Of a DNA stretch of 42,344 nt, positions 8,404-16,399 are shown piece after piece (position 1 is the stretch's first letter; every line of letters begins with the position of its first letter). The notes beneath the pieces are model-generated. The model saw only the letters and a list, made by a program, of their open reading frames with translations. It was not told where the DNA came from and searched no databases. This DNA comes from an uncultured Lachnospiraceae bacterium (lineage in GTDB: Bacteria; Bacillota; Clostridia; Lachnospirales; Lachnospiraceae), in NCBI GenBank assembly GCA_902761225.1, contig CACWJQ010000020.1, forward strand, positions 1-42,344, in the 5' to 3' direction. A program made the position numbers and the translations under genes.

Positions 8404-10437
8404 TCATCTTTCTGCAAGAGACCCTCTGTTAAACAATTCGACGTAATAGATATTGAACTCTATATATCCTGCAGCATAAGGTCCCATCTCATAGGGAGTA
8501 TAATAGTAGACGATACCATCGTCGGTAAACTCTATGCAGGTCTCCTGCAGTGATGCTTGGTTATAAGCATCTTTATATAACTGATCCATATCTTCGGTTG
8601 CATAATATGGAGGATAGTCACCGTAGCTCTCATAGTCTTCCACGGTTTTCTCAGCGATCAGGGTTTTGAATTCTTCCTCCGTTCCGGTATAGAAATCTGT
8701 AAAGAATAATTCTTCACCTGTCTCAAGATCGAAGAGATACTGATTTCTCATGGGCATTCCGTGAGCACCTCCGCCGTACCAGTATCCGCTCATATTTACA
8801 GCCAGGTATCTGTCATCAATGATGTTTACTTTTGATACATTATAATCTTCGGTTACGCGGTACCATGAGGGATGTTCCTGATGATCTTCACAGGGTGAAT
8901 CATAAACATCGCCGTCACCTTCCATGCCTGAACTTATGAAGGCCTGTGCTTTCTCGCTCAGGGCATCATTGATCTTATCTGCATATGATGAATACTCATC
9001 ATCAAGTACGAAGAATTCGGTATACTTTTGATGAAGAGCTGTTCCGCAGTCTTCACAGCCGGCTTCTGCAGAGTAATGATCAACTGTTCCGTAATTGAAG
9101 ATATCCACCTTTCCGGAAGAATATCCTGTATCCTGCAGATCTGCTCTGCCGTTTGTGATATCGGCACTCATCCATCTGATCTCACCGTCTATAAGATCTA
9201 TGGTATAGACCCTGCCTCCGAACACCTTGAACTCCTCAATTCCCGGTGATGATATGCCGGATCCGGGGATGGTCTGTGCCTCATACAGATCAGTGGTCTC
9301 GCCGTTCATATAGTTATATTCACATACATGATTGATATTTATCCCGTATTCATCACAGGTCTGATAGTAGTAATAGTACTTCCATCCGTCCCTTCCAAGG
9401 AATCCCGCAGCAGGCCACTCTTCGGTAAGCTGATAACTGACAGCAGACTCTACATCGAAGATATAAAGTGACGTTGTTCCCTTCTCGTAAGCGCTCTGCT
9501 GGTAGATAAAACAGTCGGGTCCGTAATACTGAAGATAGGCACCATCGATGGTATCGTGGATCTTTAATATCTTACCCTTTGCATTGATGATGTAATAACC
9601 GTCGGTTCCCGAACCATAGATAAATCCGCATTCATCCAGGGTCCTCTTGAAGGATACCGGATCTGAAGTATATAAGCATGCACCGGTTATCCTCATACCG
9701 GCATCGTTTGCAGCCTGTATCACATCATCGATCCCTGTTTCCTGCGAGACAAATGAATCCGTCCCTTCATCATAAGTAAAACAGCTTTCAGCCATTCCGA
9801 GATAATCGCCGTTATCATCATAACCGAGAGAGTAATCGATATATATGCATCCGTTATAGTAATCGCAGGTTGAGGAGAAGGAAGCAGAAGGTCCTTCCCA
9901 GACGGGATAAAGCTTATGTTCATCCTCGCTTATTGCGTATACGATGCGTCTGTATCCACTATTATCATCGGAAAGTCTGTAATCAGAAAAGAATATAAAA
10001 CCGTCTCCTTCGCAGATGGCCTGGCTTCTGATATATTCTGCATCACTGCCGAGAATGGAGGATTCGGTTTCGTTATAAACACGGTACAAATGCAGATCGG
10101 ATTCCGGGATGTTCTCCGCCAGCTCCCTGCGGCTGATCTCATTTACAAGATTTCCGCCTGCATCCACCAGATAGATGATATCTGAAGAGTGTCTGCGTGA
10201 CAGAAGAAGAGTTTCCGCAGAGGATACGTTTTCTGCAGGTTCAACATTTTCGCTGTTTTCATCCTCATCATCTTCATCATCATCTTTGTCATCATCACGG
10301 TCCCTGTCGTCATCATCCGAGTCTTCGATCTCCTCATCTTCAGGGACGTTTCCTGAAGGCATGCTGCATCCCGCGATCACACAGAATGCAAGACAGAGTA
10401 CCAAAAGCTTTTTAAGAAGTGCTGCATATTTTTTCAT
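8404..10437 (-). CDS. Large lipoprotein with acidic linker and C-terminal DUF3298/RsiV-like domain
   Basis: A 677-residue predicted lipoprotein. The start at 10437 gives a classic signal peptide (MKKYAALLKKLLVLCLAF) with lipobox VIAGC, making C24 the lipidated residue; GGGAAGA lies six bases upstream. A further in-frame ATG at 10506 would destroy the signal. Residues about 30-65 are almost entirely Asp/Glu/Arg/Lys, a highly charged spacer. A long central region of repeated Tyr-rich beta-type segments (about 75-470) resembles propeller or DUF5050-type repeats, although I cannot assign it firmly. The C-terminal ~190 residues match DUF3298 (RsiV-like), with YWYGGGAHGMPMRNQYLFDL and YTPYEMGPYAAGYIEF. 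In RsiV this fold binds lysozyme; in other proteins it accompanies PdaC-type deacetylases. The ligand here is unknown. It is likely exposed on the outer face of the membrane. Confidence 0.7.
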   Translation of the reverse strand: MKKYAALLKKLLVLCLAFCVIAGCSMPSGNVPEDEEIEDSDDDDRDRDDDKDDDEDDEDENSENVEPAENVSSAETLLLSRRHSSDIIYLVDAGGNLVNEISRRELAENIPESDLHLYRVYNETESSILGSDAEYIRSQAICEGDGFIFFSDYRLSDDNSGYRRIVYAISEDEHKLYPVWEGPSASFSSTCDYYNGCIYIDYSLGYDDNGDYLGMAESCFTYDEGTDSFVSQETGIDDVIQAANDAGMRITGACLYTSDPVSFKRTLDECGFIYGSGTDGYYIINAKGKILKIHDTIDGAYLQYYGPDCFIYQQSAYEKGTTSLYIFDVESAVSYQLTEEWPAAGFLGRDGWKYYYYYQTCDEYGININHVCEYNYMNGETTDLYEAQTIPGSGISSPGIEEFKVFGGRVYTIDLIDGEIRWMSADITNGRADLQDTGYSSGKVDIFNYGTVDHYSAEAGCEDCGTALHQKYTEFFVLDDEYSSYADKINDALSEKAQAFISSGMEGDGDVYDSPCEDHQEHPSWYRVTEDYNVSKVNIIDDRYLAVNMSGYWYGGGAHGMPMRNQYLFDLETGEELFFTDFYTGTEEEFKTLIAEKTVEDYESYGDYPPYYATEDMDQLYKDAYNQASLQETCIEFTDDGIVYYYTPYEMGPYAAGYIEFNIYYVELFNRGSLAER

Positions 10438-10465
10438 GATTCTTCCCTCGTAGAAAAATATTTTA

Positions 10466-10486
10466 CCCCGGAGGGTTACTCCGGGG
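10466..10486 (-). terminator. Intrinsic terminator after the plsC-like gene
   Basis: A perfect 8-bp stem CCCCGGAG / CTCCGGGG with a five-base loop is followed on the minus strand by an A/T-rich tail (TAAAATATTTTT). It lies in the 58-base gap between the acyltransferase and lipoprotein genes, so the two are probably separate transcripts or only partly coupled. Confidence 0.75.
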
Positions 10487-10495
10487 GACGTTGTT

Positions 10496-11248
10496 TCATG
10501 TATCACCGATAGGGTTAGGTGCTTTCTTACCCTTCGCGATCATCACTTCATTGATCTTCTTCATTATCTGAAGCTTGACATAATCGGATATCTCCTTGGA
10601 CTTCATGTCCTTGTAATCCTCATAGTAGAGGGGCTCGAGATAGTGAACCTGAGTTGTTATCTTTTTAAGAATATTGATACCGAATGCTCTGTAGGAATCG
10701 ACAAGTGCCACCGGTACTATGGGGCTTTTAGCCATCATCGCGGCTTTGAACGCACCGGGGAGGAATTCCTGAACCCTGTTTCTGTTGTGGTAATAACCGC
10801 CTTCGGGGAAAATAATGTATATCCTTCCGGCTCTGACTTCATCTGAAACAGCCTTGATGCTCTTGACCTGGGATCTCAGATCCGATTTGTTGAGTCTGCA
10901 GCCGTCGAGGATATCTACCATCTCATCCGCAAGAGGCATCTTGGATCTGACCTCATCCATTACAACGGTACATGGTCTTTCGTGTGAATACATGATGCCG
11001 AGGGTGTCGAATTTACCCTGGTGGTTCGGGAACATTACATATCCTCCTTCTTTGGGAAGATTCTCTGTTCCGTAGTACTTGGTCCTGATCCTGCCGTTCT
11101 TCATGCACTGGATCATCATTCTCTTGATGAATGCATATCTTTCCTCGATGGGGAAGGAATCCTTGTGCTTCAGGATGTACCTGGCTTTGATCAGAAAGTA
11201 TATGATCCATGGGATAGAAACAAATACGGTCAAATAAAATCTAAGCAT
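10496..11248 (-). CDS. plsC: 1-acyl-sn-glycerol-3-phosphate acyltransferase (PlsC family)
   Basis: A 250-residue membrane-associated acyltransferase. An N-terminal hydrophobic segment (about 2-22) precedes the LPLAT domain. Motif I is NHQGKFD (the HX4D catalytic pair). Motif III is FPEGGYY, and the following region contains GAFKAAMMAKSPIVPVALV. PlsC transfers the second acyl chain to lysophosphatidate in phospholipid synthesis; some family members act on other lysolipids, so the exact substrate is inferred. The start at 11248 (MLRFYL) is favoured because GGGAG lies five bases upstream; an in-frame start at 11287 would add a Gly-rich stretch out of keeping with the family. It is transcribed divergently from the HAD gene. 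Confidence 0.8.
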   Translation of the reverse strand: MLRFYLTVFVSIPWIIYFLIKARYILKHKDSFPIEERYAFIKRMMIQCMKNGRIRTKYYGTENLPKEGGYVMFPNHQGKFDTLGIMYSHERPCTVVMDEVRSKMPLADEMVDILDGCRLNKSDLRSQVKSIKAVSDEVRAGRIYIIFPEGGYYHNRNRVQEFLPGAFKAAMMAKSPIVPVALVDSYRAFGINILKKITTQVHYLEPLYYEDYKDMKSKEISDYVKLQIMKKINEVMIAKGKKAPNPIGDT

Positions 11249-11320
11249 TTTACTCCCGGCGCCGCCCGTGCAGCCTGATCCCCTCAAGGCTGCCAGTCAA
11301 AAAGCGTCCCTCTCGAAAAG

Positions 11321-11349
11321 TTGACGATATATATCGAAAATAATACAAT
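11321..11349 (+). promoter_or_regulatory. Sigma-70-type promoter for the HAD/EPS operon
   Basis: TTGACG and TACAAT are separated by exactly 17 bases, 46 bases upstream of the HAD gene start. This is a near-consensus housekeeping promoter and the only one seen before the four-gene operon. Confidence 0.75.
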
Positions 11350-11394
11350 AAATCGAAATGATTATACATTTTAGGAAATAGTTTTACAAACCTT

Positions 11395-12045
11395 ATGATA
11401 AAAGCAGTAATATTCGATCTGGACGGAACAATCCTGGATACGGAAAAATACTATAAGATATGCTGGCCGAAAGCCTGTGCACACTTTGGCTTCGAACTGA
11501 CTGAAGACATGTATCTGCAGCTGAGAAGCCTTGGAAGACCCTTTGTATATGATAAGTTCCGTGAATGGTTCGGAGATTCCTTTAACTATGATGAAGTCCG
11601 CTCTTACAGGAAGGTCATCTACGAGGAGCTTATTAAGGAAAAGGGCATACAGGTCAAGCCGGGTGCTGCGGAGACTCTCAGGCAGCTGAAGGAAAAAGGC
11701 ATACTGAGAGCGGTGGCAACCGCAACCGATATGGAGAGAACTCTGAGATATCTCGGGTCCCTCGGACTTGCGGATTCTTTTGACAGGATATGCTCTGCGG
11801 CAGACTGTAAATTCGGAAAGCCGGCTCCCGATGTGTATGAAACGGCCGTAAGGCAGCTGGGGCTTTCTGCCGATGAATGCATGGCGGTAGAGGATGCTCC
11901 AAACGGTGTGCTGTCCGCGAGCAGGGCGGGACTTAAGGTAGTGCTCATACCTGATATGAGAGGATCGGAACCCGAAGTCGAGCATCTGTGTTATGCGAAG
12001 ATAACGGGACTTAATGAACTTATGAAAGTGGTGTCAAATGGGTGA
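11395..12045 (+). CDS. HAD-superfamily phosphatase, beta-phosphoglucomutase-like
   Basis: A 216-residue HAD hydrolase with a helical C1 cap. Motif I is FDLDGTILDTE (nucleophile D8, acid D10), motif II the Thr in ATATD, motif III K in GKPAPDVYE, and motif IV VEDAPNG. This matches the phosphoglycolate phosphatase/beta-phosphoglucomutase group. Whether it is a phosphatase or a mutase cannot be told from sequence alone. The ribosome binding site is weak (AGGAAATAG some 15 bases upstream), but the motif register fixes the start. The stop overlaps the next start by eight bases, so translation is coupled to the YczE-like gene. In this operon it might act on a sugar phosphate feeding surface polysaccharide; that is inference. 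Confidence 0.85.
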   Translation: MIKAVIFDLDGTILDTEKYYKICWPKACAHFGFELTEDMYLQLRSLGRPFVYDKFREWFGDSFNYDEVRSYRKVIYEELIKEKGIQVKPGAAETLRQLKEKGILRAVATATDMERTLRYLGSLGLADSFDRICSAADCKFGKPAPDVYETAVRQLGLSADECMAVEDAPNGVLSASRAGLKVVLIPDMRGSEPEVEHLCYAKITGLNELMKVVSNG

Positions 12046-12721
12046 AAAATGGTACCGGACCTGGGCCGGATATGACAGATTTAAGACAGACAGAAAAGAA
12101 TTCTTTTCCAATCTTGTGATGGTCGTGGTTGCTGTGCTGTGCATGGGAATATCTCTTTCGTTCCTGCTTGAAACAGATCTCGGAACCGATCCTTATACAT
12201 TCATGAATGTCAGCATAACCGGTAAGATCCATTGGACTCTCGGCAACTGGCAGCTTTTATTTAACACGCTGATGCTTATTATAGTTATCCTGATCACAAA
12301 GCTGAAGCTCATCGGACCGGGATCGATAGCCAACATGGTACTTATCGGCTATACGGTAGATCTGTGCAGATGGATACTTCACAGGGTTACTCCCGACGGA
12401 TTCTTTATGGGACCGGTTGCGAGACCTGTAACATTTATCATCAGCCTTTTTGCATTTCTTGTAAGTGCGGCGGTATATATGAATTCGCGCATGGGACTTT
12501 CTCCCTACGACGGACTTGGCTATATCATATGTACCTCTACAAAGAAGCTTCCTTTCTTCCTTCTCAGGATATTATTTGATTCTGCCGCTGTTCTTATAGG
12601 CATTATCTTCGGGATGCTTCCCAATATCGGAACCATACTGATGGCTCTCTTCCTTGGCCCCGTGATCACATGGATCGGAAAACTGATGGAAAAGTATATT
12701 TTCAAAAAATCGGAGAGATGA
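12038..12721 (+). CDS. YczE/YitT-like integral membrane protein
   Basis: A 227-residue protein with five or six hydrophobic segments (about 24-45, 68-90, 95-112, 128-150, 170-190, 193-215). The pattern of short conserved loops, LGTDPYTFMNVSI near residue 50 and MGLSPYDGLGYI near 155, is typical of the YczE/YyaS membrane family. Its transport or signalling role is not established. The gene overlaps the end of the HAD gene by eight bases, and its stop lies one base before the ATG of the co-polymerase gene, so it is an integral member of the operon. It could move a small precursor for the polysaccharide genes downstream, but nothing in the sequence shows this. Confidence 0.75.
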   Translation: MGEKWYRTWAGYDRFKTDRKEFFSNLVMVVVAVLCMGISLSFLLETDLGTDPYTFMNVSITGKIHWTLGNWQLLFNTLMLIIVILITKLKLIGPGSIANMVLIGYTVDLCRWILHRVTPDGFFMGPVARPVTFIISLFAFLVSAAVYMNSRMGLSPYDGLGYIICTSTKKLPFFLLRILFDSAAVLIGIIFGMLPNIGTILMALFLGPVITWIGKLMEKYIFKKSER

Positions 12722-12722
12722 T

Positions 12723-13778
12723 ATGAAGCTTTGGGAAATGAGATACGGTGAAGAGCCTGTTAACGGAAGACTCTTCCTGCTCAGATTCATGAGAAAGATA
12801 CATATAGTGATCATGGCCGCACTGATCGGAGCAGTTCTGGTCTGTGGCATACATTTACTGTACAGGCTTTCCGGTGAGAAGATGTATATCGCAGAGACAG
12901 ATGTGCATCTTGAGTATATCCCTGAAGCCGGATCCAATCAGCTTATCTACTATAATGAATACACCTGGAAGCAGATGTCGAAGGACAGCGCGATCATCGA
13001 TGAGATCATTAAGGCTGATCCATCACTCGATCCTTCGGTTGTAAGAGAAGCATTCGTTGCAACTCTGAAATCCGATGTCAAGATCCTCACTCTTCAGGTT
13101 ACATGCAATGATCCGGATATGTGCATGAAGATAACTGATGCGGCAGTAGCCGGTATCACATCCTATGCGGAAAGCCTTCCCGAGATACTTACCGTGAGCG
13201 TTGTGGGAAAGGCATCAGAAGCGGTTCCCATCCCCACTGACGTACGCGCGGTCCGTGCACTGATACTCGGTGCGATAATAGGTCTGTTCATATCATGTCT
13301 TTATGTATCCGTTACCATCCTTTCAGATGACAGGATCCTTCTTCCCGAAGTCATTGAAAAGAGATACATGCTTCCCGCAGCCGGCACACTCACTTCAGCC
13401 AATCTTGATGAGTCACTTGCCGATCTGGCAGGAGATGAAGGCTTTATCATGGCATCGACACTAAATGACACAGATGTCACAAAGGTGATCGACTCACTCA
13501 AAAAGTCCGGTGCAAAGCCTGAAGGAAAAGCTATCGATCTTTCCGATACCGATAAAAAGGGACTTGCAGAGGAAGTTAAATCTGCCGGCAAGCCCATTGT
13601 ATATGTATTCTCTTCACGTATGTCACCAAGGGCTGATGAAAGAGCACTGTCCTTCCTCAGCAAGTATGAAAAAGAACCCATGTGCGCAATACTTGCCGAT
13701 TCGGATGATGCCCTTGTAAAGGCATACTACATGGGTAAAAGATCAAGATTTGCACAGGATGCTTCAAATAAGAAATGA
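12723..13778 (+). CDS. Wzz-like polysaccharide co-polymerase with degenerate C-terminal domain
   Basis: A 351-residue membrane protein with the layout of chain-length determinants. It has TM1 at about 28-47, an extracytoplasmic alpha/beta region (48-165), a Pro-containing segment VPIPTDVR just before TM2 (178-199), and the cytosolic sequence SDDRILLPEVIEKRYMLPAAGTL, the usual junction to a tyrosine-kinase domain. The following ~130 residues have an alternating strand/helix pattern resembling a BY-kinase Rossmann fold but show no Walker A (GxxxxGKT/S) and no Tyr-rich tail, so kinase activity is unlikely. Such proteins set polymer length together with a Wzy-type polymerase, and the next gene encodes one, overlapping by four bases (ATGA). 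Confidence 0.75.
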   Translation: MKLWEMRYGEEPVNGRLFLLRFMRKIHIVIMAALIGAVLVCGIHLLYRLSGEKMYIAETDVHLEYIPEAGSNQLIYYNEYTWKQMSKDSAIIDEIIKADPSLDPSVVREAFVATLKSDVKILTLQVTCNDPDMCMKITDAAVAGITSYAESLPEILTVSVVGKASEAVPIPTDVRAVRALILGAIIGLFISCLYVSVTILSDDRILLPEVIEKRYMLPAAGTLTSANLDESLADLAGDEGFIMASTLNDTDVTKVIDSLKKSGAKPEGKAIDLSDTDKKGLAEEVKSAGKPIVYVFSSRMSPRADERALSFLSKYEKEPMCAILADSDDALVKAYYMGKRSRFAQDASNKK

Positions 13779-14875
13779 TCACATACGGACTTTTTCTGTA
13801 CCTCATACTTACTGCATCTGTGGTGTTTATCGGATCCGGCATTGATACGGTAAGAGGAAGGGCTGCAGATCTTACAACTCCATACACATCAGGCCTGACT
13901 GTAAGGAACCGTATCCTTGCGGCCGCAGTTTTCGTGCTGCTTTCAGGAGTGTCTGTATGCAGGATCGCTGTAGGCAATGATTACTGGGTATACCGTGATA
14001 ACTTCAATCTTATAGCTCAGGACAGGTATGTCAGTTATGAACCGGGTTTCAGATACATCGTTAAGATACTGCAGTGGTTCTTAAGGTATGATGATTATCT
14101 TCCGATATTCGCATTCTTTTCACTGATAACCGTAGCTCTTATGGTCAAGAGCATATATGATCAGAGCGAATGGTTCGTATTTTCGCTTTTCATATTCATG
14201 ACTGCAGGTTACTATTTCGGAAGCCTGAACAATGTCAGATACTACCTTGCACTTTCCGCAGCGATGTATTCTATTAAGCATGTGATGAATAAGGATTATA
14301 TTAAGTTCTTCGCAGTGATAATCGCGGCAGCGTTTTTCCACAAATCGGTACTGATAGTCATCCCATTATATCTGCTTGCCACGGTGAACTGGAACTGGAT
14401 AGGACATTTTCTGATAAGCCTTTTTTCGGCATCACTCATTTTTCTTCCGGGACTTTACCGCAGGATCATATTCCTTTTTTATCCGTTCTATGAAGGCTCC
14501 ATGTTTGATACGGGTGCAACAAGCATCACCAATATTGCCAAGGCGGCTGCGGTTTTTATCTTCGCACTCATTTACCGCAGGAAGGTATTTGATGATCCGA
14601 AGCTTAAATTCGGATTCTACTGCAACCTCTGGGCGCTGCTGCTTTATTCCTTCTGCTCGTTCATGCCCGAGATATCCCGTATCGGTTTTTATCTCAATAT
14701 AACGAATATCTTCTTCATCCCTTCGCTGCTTCTCAGGATAGAAGATAAGAAGACCAGAAATATATGGACAGCGGTTATAGGTCTGGCGTTCCTCGCATTC
14801 TTCGCGCTGTTCCTGAGGAGTGCCTATAACACTGACATCAGGATACTTCCGTATTACAACTGGATATTCCAGTAA
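13775..14875 (+). CDS. EpsG-family (Wzy-like) polysaccharide polymerase
   Basis: A 366-residue polytopic membrane protein with about ten hydrophobic segments. The loop after TM2 carries RIAVGNDYWVYRDNF, the (R)xxxGxDYxxY signature of EpsG/Wzy polymerases, followed by SYEPGFRYIVKIL and a second conserved stretch, LNNVRYYLALSAAMY, with AAAFFHKSVLIVIPLY. These proteins join polymer repeat units on the outer membrane leaflet side. The start overlaps the co-polymerase stop (ATGA), so production of the two partners is coupled. No flippase or glycosyltransferase gene lies beside it, so repeat units must come from another locus, or the protein has a different role. A bidirectional terminator follows. 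Confidence 0.85.
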   Translation: MITYGLFLYLILTASVVFIGSGIDTVRGRAADLTTPYTSGLTVRNRILAAAVFVLLSGVSVCRIAVGNDYWVYRDNFNLIAQDRYVSYEPGFRYIVKILQWFLRYDDYLPIFAFFSLITVALMVKSIYDQSEWFVFSLFIFMTAGYYFGSLNNVRYYLALSAAMYSIKHVMNKDYIKFFAVIIAAAFFHKSVLIVIPLYLLATVNWNWIGHFLISLFSASLIFLPGLYRRIIFLFYPFYEGSMFDTGATSITNIAKAAAVFIFALIYRRKVFDDPKLKFGFYCNLWALLLYSFCSFMPEISRIGFYLNITNIFFIPSLLLRIEDKKTRNIWTAVIGLAFLAFFALFLRSAYNTDIRILPYYNWIFQ

Positions 14876-14883
14876 GGAATAAT

Positions 14884-14913
14884 AAAAAGGCAGGTCATGG
14901 CGACCTGCCTTTT
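14884..14913. terminator. Bidirectional intrinsic terminator between epsG-like gene and uxaC
   Basis: An 8-bp perfect stem GGCAGGTC / GACCTGCC with a five-base loop, preceded by A5 and followed by T4, serves the convergent genes on both sides. The stem is the same as at 8366-8394; only the loop bases differ (ATGGC versus ATTAC). Confidence 0.85.
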
Positions 14914-14924
14914 ACTATGTCTGT

Positions 14925-16349
14925 TTATCTCTTCTTGTCTTCGAGAGGGAACTTGAAGTATCTTACGGCATTGTAGTAGGAGATGCCTTCTACTATTTCA
15001 CCCAGGATCTTGTAATCTTCGGGGAACTCGCCCTTGTCCACCCATCCGCCGAGGATGTTGCAGAGGATCCTTCTGAAGTATTCATGGCGTGTATAGCTGA
15101 GGAAGGATCTTGAGTCTGTGAGCATTCCCACGAATCCGGAAAGATTTCCGAGGCTTGCAAGGGATTTGATCTGGTCGGTCATTCCCTTGATGTGATCGTT
15201 GAACCACCATGCGCTTCCCTGCTGGATCTTCGCAACTGCGGTGGAGTCCTGGAAGCATCCGAGGATCGTTCCGATGTACTCATTATCTGCGGGATTCAGT
15301 GAGTAGAGGATGGTTCTGGGAAGCTTTCCTTCCTTCTCAAGAGAATCAAGGAAATCGGCACACTGACTTGAAGGGGTATTGTTGTTGATGCAGTCATATC
15401 CGGTGTCGGGGCCGAGCTTTTCGTACATGCGTGTATTGTTGTCTCTCTTGCATCCGTAGTGGAGCTGCATTGCCCAGTCAAGTCTTACATATTCTCCTGC
15501 AACATAATTCATGAATGCAGTCTTGAACTTGTACTCATCATCCTTTGTGAGAGGGATATTGTTGAGTCTCTTTAAGAAGATAGCTTCAACCTCATCCTCT
15601 GTAGCGGGAACGTACATCACGAATTCAAGGGCATGGTCGGAGATGACACATCCCTGCTCTTTGAAGAATTCCATTCTCTTTGTAAGTGCCTGACACAGAT
15701 GTCCGAAGGTCTTGATCTCTGCCATCTCTGAAACTGCTGCCAGCTTTTTGAGATAATCCTTATAGTCGGGCTTTTCGATGTTCATGGCCTTGTCGGGACG
15801 CCATGCAGGGAGAACCTTCACGTCGAAGGAAGCGTCCTCTCTGATCTGCTTATGCCAGCAGAGGTCATCTACGGGATCATCGGTGGTGCAGATAAGTGTG
15901 ACACCGCTGTTTTTGATGATGCCTCTTGCACTCATTGAGGGGTCTGCCAGCTTCTTATTGCACAGCTCCCATACTTCCTCTGCGGTATCCTCACAGAGAT
16001 GTCCGTGATAACCGAAGTATCTCTGAAGCTCAAGATGGCTCCAGTGATAGAGGGGATTTCCTATTGCTTTTCCGAGGCACTTTGCCCACATGACGAACTT
16101 GTCATGGTCGGAAGCATCACCGGTGATGTACTTTTCCTCGACACCGCAGCTTCTCATGAAGCGCCACTTGTAATGATCTCCTCCGAGCCACACCTGTGCG
16201 ATGTTATCGAACTTGCGGTCCTCTGCGATCTCCTTGGGAGAGATGTGGCAGTGATAGTCAAGGATCGGAGTCTTCTCCGCATAGTCATGGAAAAGCTTTG
16301 ACGCGGGAGCAGAGTCCAGTAAAAATTCTTCATCCATAAAAGGTTTCAT
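14925..16349 (-). CDS. uxaC: Glucuronate/galacturonate isomerase
   Basis: A 474-residue amidohydrolase-fold enzyme that interconverts D-glucuronate with D-fructuronate and D-galacturonate with D-tagaturonate, the first cytosolic step of hexuronate catabolism. The family signature DYHCHISPKEIAEDRKF appears at about 31-47 and includes the metal-site HxH. Further hallmarks are VWLGGDHYKWRFMRSCGV, TTDDPVDDL, AMQLHYGCKRDNN and GMLTDSRSFLSYTRHEYFRR. The length equals the usual ~470. AAGGAGG lies eight bases before the ATG. It is the second gene of a leftward unit headed by the LacI-type regulator (50-base gap), transcribed away from uxaB-uxaA, which supply the following steps of the galacturonate branch. 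Confidence 0.95.
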   Translation of the reverse strand: MKPFMDEEFLLDSAPASKLFHDYAEKTPILDYHCHISPKEIAEDRKFDNIAQVWLGGDHYKWRFMRSCGVEEKYITGDASDHDKFVMWAKCLGKAIGNPLYHWSHLELQRYFGYHGHLCEDTAEEVWELCNKKLADPSMSARGIIKNSGVTLICTTDDPVDDLCWHKQIREDASFDVKVLPAWRPDKAMNIEKPDYKDYLKKLAAVSEMAEIKTFGHLCQALTKRMEFFKEQGCVISDHALEFVMYVPATEDEVEAIFLKRLNNIPLTKDDEYKFKTAFMNYVAGEYVRLDWAMQLHYGCKRDNNTRMYEKLGPDTGYDCINNNTPSSQCADFLDSLEKEGKLPRTILYSLNPADNEYIGTILGCFQDSTAVAKIQQGSAWWFNDHIKGMTDQIKSLASLGNLSGFVGMLTDSRSFLSYTRHEYFRRILCNILGGWVDKGEFPEDYKILGEIVEGISYYNAVRYFKFPLEDKKR

Positions 16350-16399
16350 TTTGTAAGGCCTCCTTTATCTGTACGGGTTTTTCCCGAATGATTCATATA

